A program made the position numbers and the translations under genes. Under the pieces are notes generated by a model, which did not search any database, had not been told where the DNA came from, and saw only the letters and a list, made by a program, of their open reading frames with translations. From NCBI GenBank assembly GCA_019751935.1, contig JAIEMR010000144.1, positions 1-7,551 of the forward strand: a stretch of 7,551 nucleotides of DNA, in the 5' to 3' direction. Positions 1-5,910 of the stretch are shown here, piece after piece (positions within the stretch are counted from its first letter, which is position 1; every line of letters begins with the position of its first letter). The stretch is from Alphaproteobacteria bacterium (GTDB taxonomy: Bacteria; Pseudomonadota; Alphaproteobacteria; Paracaedibacterales; CAIULA01).

Positions 1-58
1 TAAGCAGATGCCAATAGTCAGAGATGTTTGCGCTATACAGGTATGTAGTCTGCATCAT
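1..58 (-). CDS. ctaB: Heme O synthase (protoheme IX farnesyltransferase), N-terminal fragment cut by the window edge
   Basis: Read on the minus strand from 58, an open frame begins MMQTTYLYSANISDYWHLL and runs off the left edge. The SxxISDYWxLL stretch is how bacterial CtaB/Cox10 proteins commonly begin, just before the LKPRV segment. CtaB is the membrane prenyltransferase that farnesylates heme B to heme O, the precursor of the heme A used by subunit I, and it commonly follows ctaD in alphaproteobacteria. The first ATG (58-56) overlaps the ctaD stop as ATGA, and a second ATG follows directly at 55-53, so either may start translation. I see no strong Shine-Dalgarno sequence inside the ctaD end, so coupling to ctaD translation is likely. 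Only 19 codons are visible; the call rests on this short match plus position. Confidence 0.72.
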   Translation of the reverse strand, partial: MMQTTYLYSANISDYWHLL

Positions 59-1638
59 TGTTTCGGAACCGGAGGCTGTACGTCAAAGGTATGAAAGGCG
101 GGAGGCGAGGGAACCGTCCATTCTAAGGTTGTTGCTCCCTCTCCCCATGGGTTTGCTGGGCAAGGGACCTTGTCTTTGAAAGTCCGGTAGACAATATATA
201 AAAAGAACAAAGCGGCAAAACCAGAAACAAATCCGCCAATGGACGCCACATAATTCCAACCTGAATAGGCATCGGGGTAATCAGGGATTCGTCTTGGCAT
301 GCCGGCCAATCCTAAGAAATGCATGGGGAAAAACAAAACATTTACGCTAATAAAAGTAAGCCAGAAATGAATTTTCCCAAGACGTTCGTTGTATTGATAG
401 CCGGACATTTTGCCAATCCAATAATAAAACCCACCAAACAGGCCAAACACAGCGCCCATCGATAAAACGTAATGGAAATGCGCAACAACATAATAGGTGT
501 CATGAAGGACAACATCGACTTCGCCATTGGCCAGGACCACGCCGGTTAAGCCACCAATTGTAAACAATAAAACAAAGCCGGTTGCAAATAACATAGGGGT
601 TTTAAAGGTAATGGACCCACCCCACATGGTGGCAATCCAGCTAAAAACCTTAATGCCTGTGGGAACAGCGATCACCAAAGTGGCAATTGTGAAATAAGCC
701 CTGACGGATGCATCAAGGCCAACGGTGAACATGTGATGCGCCCAAACCACAAACCCAAGAACACCGATGGAGACCATCGCATAGGCCATACCTAGGTAAC
801 CAAAGACAGGTTTTTTGGAAAAGGTTGAGATGATATGACTGACAATTCCAAAAGCGGGCAGAATCATAATGTACACTTCTGGGTGGCCAAAGAACCAAAA
901 CAGATGTTGAAACAAAACAGGGTCACCGCCGCCGGCAGGTTCAAAGAAAGTGGTGCTAAAGTTTCTGTCTGTCAGCAGCATGGTAATTCCACCTGCTAAC
1001 ACAGGAACTGCTAAAAGGAGCAAGAAAGAAGTTATCAACATTCCCCAAACAAACAGGGGCATTTTGTGAAAGGTCATGCCAGGGGTGCGCATGTTAAAGA
1101 TGGTTGTGATAAAGTTGATGGCCCCTAAAATTGAAGAAGCCCCTGCCACATGCAGGCTTAAGAGCATAAAATCAACCGATGGCCCAGGATGACCAATCAT
1201 GGCGCTTAAGGGGGGATAAAACGTCCAACCTGTCCCAGCGCCCGTACTGGTAAAGGCCGCTAATAATAGCAAAATGAGAGAAGGGATCAAAAGCCAAAAA
1301 CTAACGTTATTCAACCTTGGAAAAGCCATATCGGGTGCGCCAATCATAATCGGTACAAACCAATTCCCAAAGCCGCCAATAAGTGCCGGCATAACCATAA
1401 AAAAGATCATCAACAGACCGTGCGCTGTTATGATGATGTTATAAAGTTGATGATTGCCTTGCAAAAAAGTACCGCCTGGATGCATCAATTGGGCGCGAAT
1501 AATCATCGATAAAAACCCACCAAGCAATCCTGCAGCGATAGCAAAAATGATATAAAGCGTTCCTATATCCTTATGATTAGTGGATAAAATCCATCGCCGC
1601 CAACCGGTGGGGTGATGCGCATGAGAAGAATTTGCCAT
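55..1638 (-). CDS. ctaD: Cytochrome c oxidase subunit I (aa3-type, heme-copper oxidase)
   Basis: This is the catalytic subunit of the terminal oxidase: it reduces O2 to water at the heme a3-CuB centre and pumps protons across the inner membrane. The 527 residues are full length for the family, with about twelve hydrophobic helices. By homology to the mitochondrial enzyme the visible ligands are H73 and H389 for heme a, H387 for heme a3, and H252, H301 and H302 for CuB. Y256 in the GHPEVY motif (251-256) is the tyrosine cross-linked to H252. E254 in the same motif and K330 mark the D and K proton channels of an A1-type enzyme. The ATG at 1638 gives the usual hydrophilic N-terminus before the WRRW segment and is preceded by AAAGG. 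The gene lies 8 bp after ctaC and overlaps ctaB by 4 bp, so it is translated as part of one operon. No damage seen. Confidence 0.98.
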   Translation of the reverse strand: MANSSHAHHPTGWRRWILSTNHKDIGTLYIIFAIAAGLLGGFLSMIIRAQLMHPGGTFLQGNHQLYNIIITAHGLLMIFFMVMPALIGGFGNWFVPIMIGAPDMAFPRLNNVSFWLLIPSLILLLLAAFTSTGAGTGWTFYPPLSAMIGHPGPSVDFMLLSLHVAGASSILGAINFITTIFNMRTPGMTFHKMPLFVWGMLITSFLLLLAVPVLAGGITMLLTDRNFSTTFFEPAGGGDPVLFQHLFWFFGHPEVYIMILPAFGIVSHIISTFSKKPVFGYLGMAYAMVSIGVLGFVVWAHHMFTVGLDASVRAYFTIATLVIAVPTGIKVFSWIATMWGGSITFKTPMLFATGFVLLFTIGGLTGVVLANGEVDVVLHDTYYVVAHFHYVLSMGAVFGLFGGFYYWIGKMSGYQYNERLGKIHFWLTFISVNVLFFPMHFLGLAGMPRRIPDYPDAYSGWNYVASIGGFVSGFAALFFLYIVYRTFKDKVPCPANPWGEGATTLEWTVPSPPAFHTFDVQPPVPKQ

Positions 1639-1646
1639 ATATGCCT

Positions 1647-2417
1647 TTAAGCTCCCTTACTTTTTAACCACTCATCATACTGTGCTTTTGACACGACGTG
1701 AATAGCAATCGGCATAAATCCGTGGCGCACACCACACAATTCAGAACATTGGCCGTAATAAACGCCTTCTTTAGCAATGCGAAACCAGGTTTCGTTAATG
1801 CGTCCAGGGACAGCGTCCTTTTTAATGCCAAGGGCAGGAACGGCAAAACTATGCAACACATCTGTTGATGTTACAAGCACACGAACCGTGGTATTTACAG
1901 GAACGATGACCCTATTATCAACCTCTAGCAAACGATGCATGCCTGGTTTTAAATCCTTTTCTTCGATCATATAACTGTCAAAGGCAATCGGTTTGGCTGG
2001 GTCATTCGTCGGGTACTCATAGCTCCAATACCACTGACGGCCTATGACCTTAATCGTCATTTGCGCATCTTGTGGCTTATCAAGTTTGAATAAAAGCTTT
2101 AATGAAGGAACACCAATAACCGTTAGAATGATAACTGGAATCAATGTCCAGATAATTTCTAAAACAACATGGTGAGACGTTTTACTAGGGATAGGATTCT
2201 TCGCTGCACGAAATTTGTAAATGACATATCCCAACAGCAAAACAACAAAGCAAGCAATGGCAGTGATAATAATTAATAAAAGGTGATGCATGGCTGCAAT
2301 CCCTTCCATCATGGGGGATGCTGCCGGTTGGAAAGTCATCTGCCAAGGCTCAGGATGACTTGCAACCAAAGGGGACGAAAATGATACTAAAGCAAAAAAT
2401 AAACAGAAAAAGTGCAT
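1647..2417 (-). CDS. ctaC: Cytochrome c oxidase subunit II (CuA electron-entry subunit)
   Basis: Subunit II takes electrons from cytochrome c at its binuclear CuA centre on the periplasmic side and passes them to heme a of subunit I. The 256 residues show a cleavable-looking signal peptide (1 to about 20, ending LVAS), two membrane helices (about 44-66 and 84-106), the aromatic QWYWSYEY segment (128-135) and a cupredoxin domain. All CuA ligands are present: H189, C224, E226 (backbone), C228, H232 and M235 in the CSELCGxxHxxM motif. The ATG at 2417 is preceded by AAGGGA at good spacing. It is the first gene of the ctaC-ctaD-ctaB run. Its first 30 codons and upstream region recur as a diverged copy at 3996-4144, so this end of the gene lies at a rearrangement boundary. 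The gene itself is intact. Confidence 0.98.
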   Translation of the reverse strand: MHFFCLFFALVSFSSPLVASHPEPWQMTFQPAASPMMEGIAAMHHLLLIIITAIACFVVLLLGYVIYKFRAAKNPIPSKTSHHVVLEIIWTLIPVIILTVIGVPSLKLLFKLDKPQDAQMTIKVIGRQWYWSYEYPTNDPAKPIAFDSYMIEEKDLKPGMHRLLEVDNRVIVPVNTTVRVLVTSTDVLHSFAVPALGIKKDAVPGRINETWFRIAKEGVYYGQCSELCGVRHGFMPIAIHVVSKAQYDEWLKSKGA

Positions 2418-2476
2418 GGATTTCCCTTGAATGAATTACCTCTAGTGTAGTCAAAAAAGAGAAGCGCAGCAATAGG
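2328..2476. repeat. Direct repeat copy A: ctaC 5' end and promoter region (149 bp)
   Basis: This stretch covers the first 30 codons of intact ctaC, its ribosome-binding site and its putative promoter. It aligns without gaps to 3996-4144 in the same orientation, offset 1668 bp, with 14 mismatches counted by eye (about 90 percent identity). Four mismatches cluster at about 2459-2467, between the putative -10 and -35. Similarity stops sharply on both sides: inside ctaC on the left, and at a run of seven G (2475-2481) on the right. This copy is attached to the functional gene. Confidence 0.95.
2444..2472 (-). promoter_or_regulatory. Candidate promoter of the ctaC-ctaD-ctaB operon
   Basis: On the minus strand a TTGCTG (-35-like) and a TACACT (-10-like) are separated by 17 bp. 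The -10 lies about 26 bp upstream of the ctaC ATG, which leaves a short leader containing the AAGGGA ribosome-binding site. The -10 hexamer is unchanged in the second copy (4112-4117), where the -35 reads TTGTTG; most substitutions between the copies here fall in the spacer. The hexamers are only partial matches to a sigma-70 consensus, so this is a position-based prediction. Confidence 0.4.
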
Positions 2477-2529
2477 GGGGGATTTTTATAAAGCTTTGGG
2501 TAAAGATAAGATTTTTCTGTTTACATAAT

Positions 2530-2568
2530 AAAGGAATGCCCCTGGTTTGTTCACCAGTGCATTCCTTT
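2530..2568 (-). terminator. Hairpin downstream of the small secreted-protein gene
   Basis: A ten-base arm AAAGGAATGC (2530-2539) pairs perfectly with GCATTCCTTT (2559-2568). Inside it CTGG pairs with CCAG around an eight-base loop. It begins 8 bp past the TAA of the gene at 2576-3112 and lies before ctaC, so it fits a transcription stop isolating ctaC from that gene. The U-tract is weak in the minus direction (TTTATTATG) and slightly better in the plus direction (TTTTA). It could be a bidirectional or RNA-stabilising hairpin. Confidence 0.65.
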
Positions 2569-2575
2569 TATAGGG

Positions 2576-3112
2576 TTAGGTTATGCTTTTTTTTGCGATT
2601 GTTAAGCCCTTGCTTTTTGTTGCTGTTATAACGAGTGAACGCAAAGCTCTATCAATTTCCTCTTTTTCGGTAAAACTTATAGTGTAGGTTACAAATCCTG
2701 GAAGAGTACTAGGGGATGCCACCAACGGTCTTGTTTTGTTATCTATTATGGTGTCAGAGTAAGAGAAACTAGTCCCTATAGTTAAACTAGCTTTACTACT
2801 TAAAAAACCTTGAAGACTTTTAAGGAAATCCTCTTTCATGCCTGACGATATAGAGGTGGTATCAAATTTATGTTCCCCTGGCTCAAGTGATACATTCCAA
2901 TGGCTGAAAACTTGACCATTTGCATTCACTATACAATTTTTACCTACTATAGGATCCGAATCGTCTGCAGAATTATAATTTCCTACTGGAATATAAATAG
3001 TAATAGTAGTTGGTTTATCCGTATCATTAAAAAATTCCATAGCCTTAGCCCCTGACATAAATAAGGGTGAAAGACAGGTAAGAAGGCCAATAAATTTCAA
3101 TATATTTTTCAC
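2576..3112 (-). CDS. Small secreted protein of unknown function
   Basis: I do not recognise a family. The 178 residues begin with a clear Sec signal peptide (K2, K6, hydrophobic 7-21, likely cleavage after AKA at 22-24), leaving a mature protein of about 154 residues. The mature part looks beta-rich: short alternating hydrophobic strands such as TTITIYIPVG (35-44), SLTIGTSFSYSD (109-120) and VTYTISF (141-147), with an EPGEHKF turn near 77-83. It ends in a basic tail, and C60 is its only cysteine. The start codon is GTG at 3112, supported by GGAG seven bases upstream; no ATG fits the signal peptide. A hairpin follows the stop, so it is probably its own transcription unit. It lies inside the segment bracketed by the ctaC direct repeats, next to an ankyrin pseudogene, which suggests an accessory, possibly host-directed role (inference only). 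Confidence 0.8.
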   Translation of the reverse strand: MKNILKFIGLLTCLSPLFMSGAKAMEFFNDTDKPTTITIYIPVGNYNSADDSDPIVGKNCIVNANGQVFSHWNVSLEPGEHKFDTTSISSGMKEDFLKSLQGFLSSKASLTIGTSFSYSDTIIDNKTRPLVASPSTLPGFVTYTISFTEKEEIDRALRSLVITATKSKGLTIAKKSIT

Positions 3113-3353
3113 AATTAATCTCCAAGGATGTTTAGTCTAAGTTTATAGATTCACTATATTTAATATTATTCAGGTTTTTAACATATTTTTTAATAAAAGG
3201 AAACTTAAAAAACTATATTTTTCTTTAAATCGATTTAAACATAGTAAAAATAATCTATTTTTAAAGTAAAGAGCTGATAATTTCTTGCAATTAAAGAGCA
3301 GTTATTTATATGTGGTATCCAATAATTAAGTCACCTTTTATGAAAGAAATATC
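3113..3353. other. AT-rich divergent intergenic region
   Basis: This 241-bp gap separates the minus-strand secreted-protein gene from the plus-strand ankyrin pseudogene and should hold promoters for both. It is strongly AT-rich with many A and T runs. Apart from the palindrome at 3224-3239 and the GGAG ribosome-binding site of the GTG-start gene, I see only weak promoter-like hexamers, for example TTGCAA near 3285 upstream of the ankyrin start. No ORF, tRNA or terminator is apparent. Confidence 0.5.
3224..3239. promoter_or_regulatory. Perfect 16-bp palindrome, candidate operator
   Basis: TTTAAATCGATTTAAA reads identically on both strands. It lies between two divergent genes, about 110 bp from each start, a location where a shared dimeric regulator could bind. 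Nearby ACTAT (from 3212) and ATAGT (from 3241) are also mutually complementary but not evenly placed. In AT-rich DNA such palindromes can arise by chance, so function is unproven. Confidence 0.3.
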
Positions 3354-3995
3354 ATGAGATTTTTAAAGACACTTTTATATAGCATTCCAGTTGTTTTATT
3401 TTTACACACACTGCACATAGTATAGAACTTAGTGAGGAAGAAATAAGTCGGGGACGTGAATGGTTGGCAAGGACTTTTTGTGGAACAAATCCTAACAGCC
3501 CATTAGAAGAAAAATTAAATAAATTAGATGGCCGTGTATCAGTAGGTTGTATTAATAACCCAATTAAAGAAGGATTGACATTATTACATCGTACTGTTGC
3601 TTACCTTATGCCTGATTCATCGCTGGCTGATGTGGAGTGTGTATTTTCTTCTCCCTATATTTACCCTGATAATCCAGCCAATAACAGGGCACTGACACGA
3701 GATGAGTTTTTTGCTGAGGCAAGCCTTGCTTTAAGATATTTATTAAATCAACCAAGAATTGATGTTAACTCAAAGAATCTTACCTGCGAAAGGGATGGGT
3801 TTTATCAAGGTGACACAGTTCTGCTGGTTTTATGTCGCGGGGATTCACTCCAGAGGAATCTAGACGTAATGAGTTTATTGATTGAACATAATGCTGACTT
3901 AGAAACACGTGACAAAGATGGCGCACGCCCGTCATTGCAGCATGCCAATTCAGTCGATTAGGAGGTCATAAGATGGCTAAATTTTTGGCTTCAAT
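3354..3995 (+). pseudogene. Secreted ankyrin-repeat protein, frameshifted and 3'-truncated
   Basis: Three reading frames join into one ankyrin protein. From ATG 3354 the frame reads MRFLKTLLYSIPVVLFLHT, a signal peptide, then soon stops. Dropping one AC unit from the (AC)4 tract at 3404-3411 continues it as HSIELSEEEISRGREWLAR into the long frame ending at TAG 3959-3961. That frame carries ankyrin-like units: a GLTLLH start, RYLLNQPRIDVNS, and DVMSLLIEHNADLETRDKDG. At 3925/3926 restoring one A turns GCACGC into GCAACG, and the next frame reads DGATPVIAACQFSRLGGHK, a good ankyrin unit, through MAKFLAS to about 3995. There the ctaC-derived repeat replaces the rest, and the fused frame ends at TGA 4024-4026. 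A shorter TTG-started reading (3464-3961) would lack the signal peptide. Family membership is well supported; that it is non-functional is inferred from the two shifts plus truncation. Confidence 0.8.
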
Positions 3996-4085
3996 TTGGA
4001 AGGTCATTTGCCAAGGTTCAGGATGACTTGCAACCAAAGGGGACGAAAATAATACTAAAGCAAAAAATAAATAGAAAAAATGCAT
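3966..4085 (-). pseudogene. ctaC 5' remnant: 39-codon minigene with intact CtaC signal peptide
   Basis: On the minus strand from ATG 4085 the frame repeats the first 30 residues of CtaC (MHFFYLFFALVLFSSPLVAS, then HPEPWQMTFQ). It then leaves the CtaC sequence and ends after nine unrelated residues (IEAKNLAIL) at TGA 3966-3968. Those last residues are the antisense of the ankyrin pseudogene. Against ctaC the shared codons show two amino-acid changes (C5Y, S12L) and four silent ones, all transitions. The AAGGGA ribosome-binding site and the putative -10 are kept, so it might still be transcribed and exported as a tiny peptide. It has neither membrane helix nor CuA site and cannot act as subunit II. 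Most likely it is debris of a rearrangement. Confidence 0.8.
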
Positions 4086-4144
4086 AGGTTTCCCTTGAAT
4101 GAATTACCTCTAGTGTAATCAAAAAAGGGGTGAGCAACAATAGG
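3996..4144. repeat. Direct repeat copy B: displaced ctaC 5' end and promoter region (149 bp)
   Basis: This is the second copy of 2328-2476, same orientation, no gaps, 14 mismatches by eye. Its left edge (TTGGAAGG) abuts the ankyrin pseudogene exactly where the ankyrin frame loses similarity to its family; its right edge lies 44 bp before the stop of the metallo-hydrolase gene. Beyond 4144 it shares nothing obvious with the DNA upstream of the real ctaC. The two copies bracket 1519 bp (2477-3995). Confidence 0.95.
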
Positions 4145-4188
4145 TTGTCGGTTTTGCTACAATAGTTTTTAAGCGAATATAAGCTTTC

Positions 4189-5895
4189 TTACTTATGACT
4201 GCCACCGCTTCCACCAGTGGTTCCTGAGCTGGCAGTAGCTATATCTTGTAGATAAACGATTATTTCTTTATCAGTAGATGTTTTTTGTTTGATAAGAAAT
4301 GCATGTTCACAGGTGTCAGCAGCCGCAGAATCTGTTTTTGCTGCATCTAATGCTAATGTTGCTATTCCATCCGCTTTGGGGGGTTGAATTCTAAAGAAAC
4401 ATACATTCTCTTCTCCTAAAACTTCTTTAATGAGATTCGAAAAGAGACGTGCTGGATTGGTAGGATCCGAAATACTTTGTTCTCTAAATGCAAAATTTTT
4501 ATCTGCGGTATATAACTTGCTGCCAAAATGGTATTGCGTTGGCGCTTTTGCATGTGTCATATGGGCTTCACCTCTACCTAAATCGATAGTAATGGTTCCA
4601 TTATTTAGTGTGGTAAAAAGCAAAGAGCTTGTTGTTAATCGTCTATGTTTCTTTTGTTCTGAGAAATATGTTACGAACCTTTGAGAATCCTCATCTTCTC
4701 CTAATCCGGAGGAGCTTAGAAGCGTATCTATGACAGATCGATCAGGATGACAATATCCTTTATAACGACCAGCGCTTACAAACACAGCTTGTGGGCCTAT
4801 TTCTGATAATATTTCAGCAGAAGTTGACCCATGAGTAGCTGCGCCATGGTGACTGATTAGAAAATAGTTAGATCTTAGATTGCCAGGGTTTGTGGTTCTT
4901 ATTTTTTCCCATGTTACGTCTGTTGCATCACCAGGCAATAAAATTGATTGACCCTTATAGGTGATTTTTAAAACGATAGAATCAGCATTTGATTCTCTTG
5001 TCCCTCCTGCACTTGCGTTCATCGCTAAGATTTCAATTTCAGGCGGAGGTTCACTGGCTCCGGATGCGCTCGGAGTAAATGTTATGGCTTCTTCAATTTT
5101 TCCTTCTATTGCACTTTTGGGATCTTTCCCTGAGAAATAAAATTCATCAGTTGAAAGAATCTTATCTGCTGTTGCATAATCTGTAATCCAAGTTCTAAAG
5201 CTTTGTAAAGCAACTTTTTTGCTATCTAAATAATTTTCATCTTGACCGCTGACTATGACTTTCTCTACGGTTTTTCCTTCTGTGACTGCTGGTATCAAAC
5301 TATAATGATCTTCATCAGGGTGAGTAATAACAACTGCTTGGATTGTGTTCCCTAAGAAATCACTTATTTCTTTAATAATTTTCTTTTTGTATGTCTCTCT
5401 TAAAGCTTCTTTTTCTTTTGTGTCCGCTTCTCCTCCTGAATCTTCAGAAGAGGAATCTCTTGCCTTGCGGCCCGGAGTAACCCCAGCTTTTAGTTTTGTT
5501 TTCGGGCTGGGTGTGGTGGGATGTAGAGTCGCCTTTGATAGGGCTTTTGTTGCCGCCTCTGTATCTGATCCTTCGTCTGAACTTGAATCTGCTTCTGCGG
5601 CTGCGCTTCCACCTCCACCTCCACCTGCACCTCCACTGAGATGGGCTGTTTTCCCTTTACCCGCTGCTTTGTGATATTGCGCTGTATAAGTCAGACTCTT
5701 AGTTCCACAGTCAATTAAAATTGATCTTCCATTGTATTTAATCGCAACACAATTGCCTTGGCCTACATCAAAGATTTTAACTTGAAAAGGGGCAGAATCA
5801 CTAGCAGAAGCTGCTGCTGTGGAATGTGGGTCAGAAGCAAAAGCAAATTGAAAAAGAAATAAAACAATAAAGAAAATTTTACTAAAATTACTCAT
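4189..5895 (-). CDS. Exported ComEC-like metallo-beta-lactamase-fold hydrolase with low-complexity insertion
   Basis: The 568 residues start with a Sec signal peptide (1-20, ending AFA) and no further membrane helix. Residues 37 to about 440 match the hydrolase domain at the C-terminus of ComEC/Rec2 competence proteins: DVGQGNC (43-49), LIDCG (60-64), the metal motif HPDEDH (192-197), an NADSIVLK strand (303-310), PGD (321-323), SHHG (348-351) and SAG..CHP (374-384). The residues expected for a two-metal hydrolase appear present, so phosphodiesterase or nuclease activity is plausible but not shown. Unlike ComEC there is no DNA channel. Between LIDCG and HPDEDH sits an insertion of roughly 100 residues: a glycine run (91-96), two acidic serine clusters (103-111, 148-156) and a basic Thr/Pro stretch. 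Residues 445-568 form an unrecognised C-terminal region ending in Gly/Ser. It follows the helical exported protein gene by 15 bp, suggesting one transcript. Confidence 0.88.
   Translation of the reverse strand: MSNFSKIFFIVLFLFQFAFASDPHSTAAASASDSAPFQVKIFDVGQGNCVAIKYNGRSILIDCGTKSLTYTAQYHKAAGKGKTAHLSGGAGGGGGGSAAAEADSSSDEGSDTEAATKALSKATLHPTTPSPKTKLKAGVTPGRKARDSSSEDSGGEADTKEKEALRETYKKKIIKEISDFLGNTIQAVVITHPDEDHYSLIPAVTEGKTVEKVIVSGQDENYLDSKKVALQSFRTWITDYATADKILSTDEFYFSGKDPKSAIEGKIEEAITFTPSASGASEPPPEIEILAMNASAGGTRESNADSIVLKITYKGQSILLPGDATDVTWEKIRTTNPGNLRSNYFLISHHGAATHGSTSAEILSEIGPQAVFVSAGRYKGYCHPDRSVIDTLLSSSGLGEDEDSQRFVTYFSEQKKHRRLTTSSLLFTTLNNGTITIDLGRGEAHMTHAKAPTQYHFGSKLYTADKNFAFREQSISDPTNPARLFSNLIKEVLGEENVCFFRIQPPKADGIATLALDAAKTDSAAADTCEHAFLIKQKTSTDKEIIVYLQDIATASSGTTGGSGGSHK
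5608..5635. repeat. Short CCACCT tandem repeat encoding the glycine run
   Basis: About four imperfect six-base units (CCACCT, one reading GCACCT) lie inside the hydrolase gene and encode its glycine run on the minus strand. The unit is a multiple of three, so slippage would change linker length without breaking the frame. Confidence 0.7.
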
Positions 5896-5910
5896 ACCCT
5901 AAGATCCCTT

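Noticed and set aside
1664..1974. Short open frames overlapping ctaC on both strands.
   Set aside because: They are shadows of a well-conserved gene with intact CuA motifs; no family resemblance or ribosome-binding site supports them.
2436..2455. TTGACT near 2450 on the minus strand as the ctaC -35 box.
   Set aside because: No reasonable -10 hexamer lies 16-18 bp downstream before the ribosome-binding site; the TTGCTG/TACACT pair fits better.
3464..3961. A stand-alone 165-codon gene starting at TTG 3464.
   Set aside because: TTG is a weak start, the frame is open upstream to 3383, and a signal peptide in another frame joins it after one AC unit is dropped. It is better read as part of a longer broken gene.
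3961..4026. A GGAGG sequence and ATG at 3973 look like the start of a new plus-strand gene (MAKFLASIW...).
   Set aside because: The same frame read upstream gives continuous ankyrin consensus (SRLGGHK then MAKFLAS), so GGAGG encodes the Gly-Gly of a repeat. The frame also stops at 4024-4026 inside the ctaC copy.
2328..4144. Insertion sequence or integrative element with attachment sites.
   Set aside because: No transposase or integrase gene, terminal inverted repeats or tRNA target is visible, and the 149-bp repeats are too long for a target-site duplication. Kept as a rearrangement instead.
4145..4188. Terminator after the hydrolase gene.
   Set aside because: Only a four-base AAGC/GCTT stem is present, with no T-run after it on the minus strand.
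5345..5674. Plus-strand open frame of 109 codons with a proline run.
   Set aside because: It is the antisense of the Gly/Ser-rich part of the hydrolase gene; its composition is explained by that gene, whose family motifs are clear.
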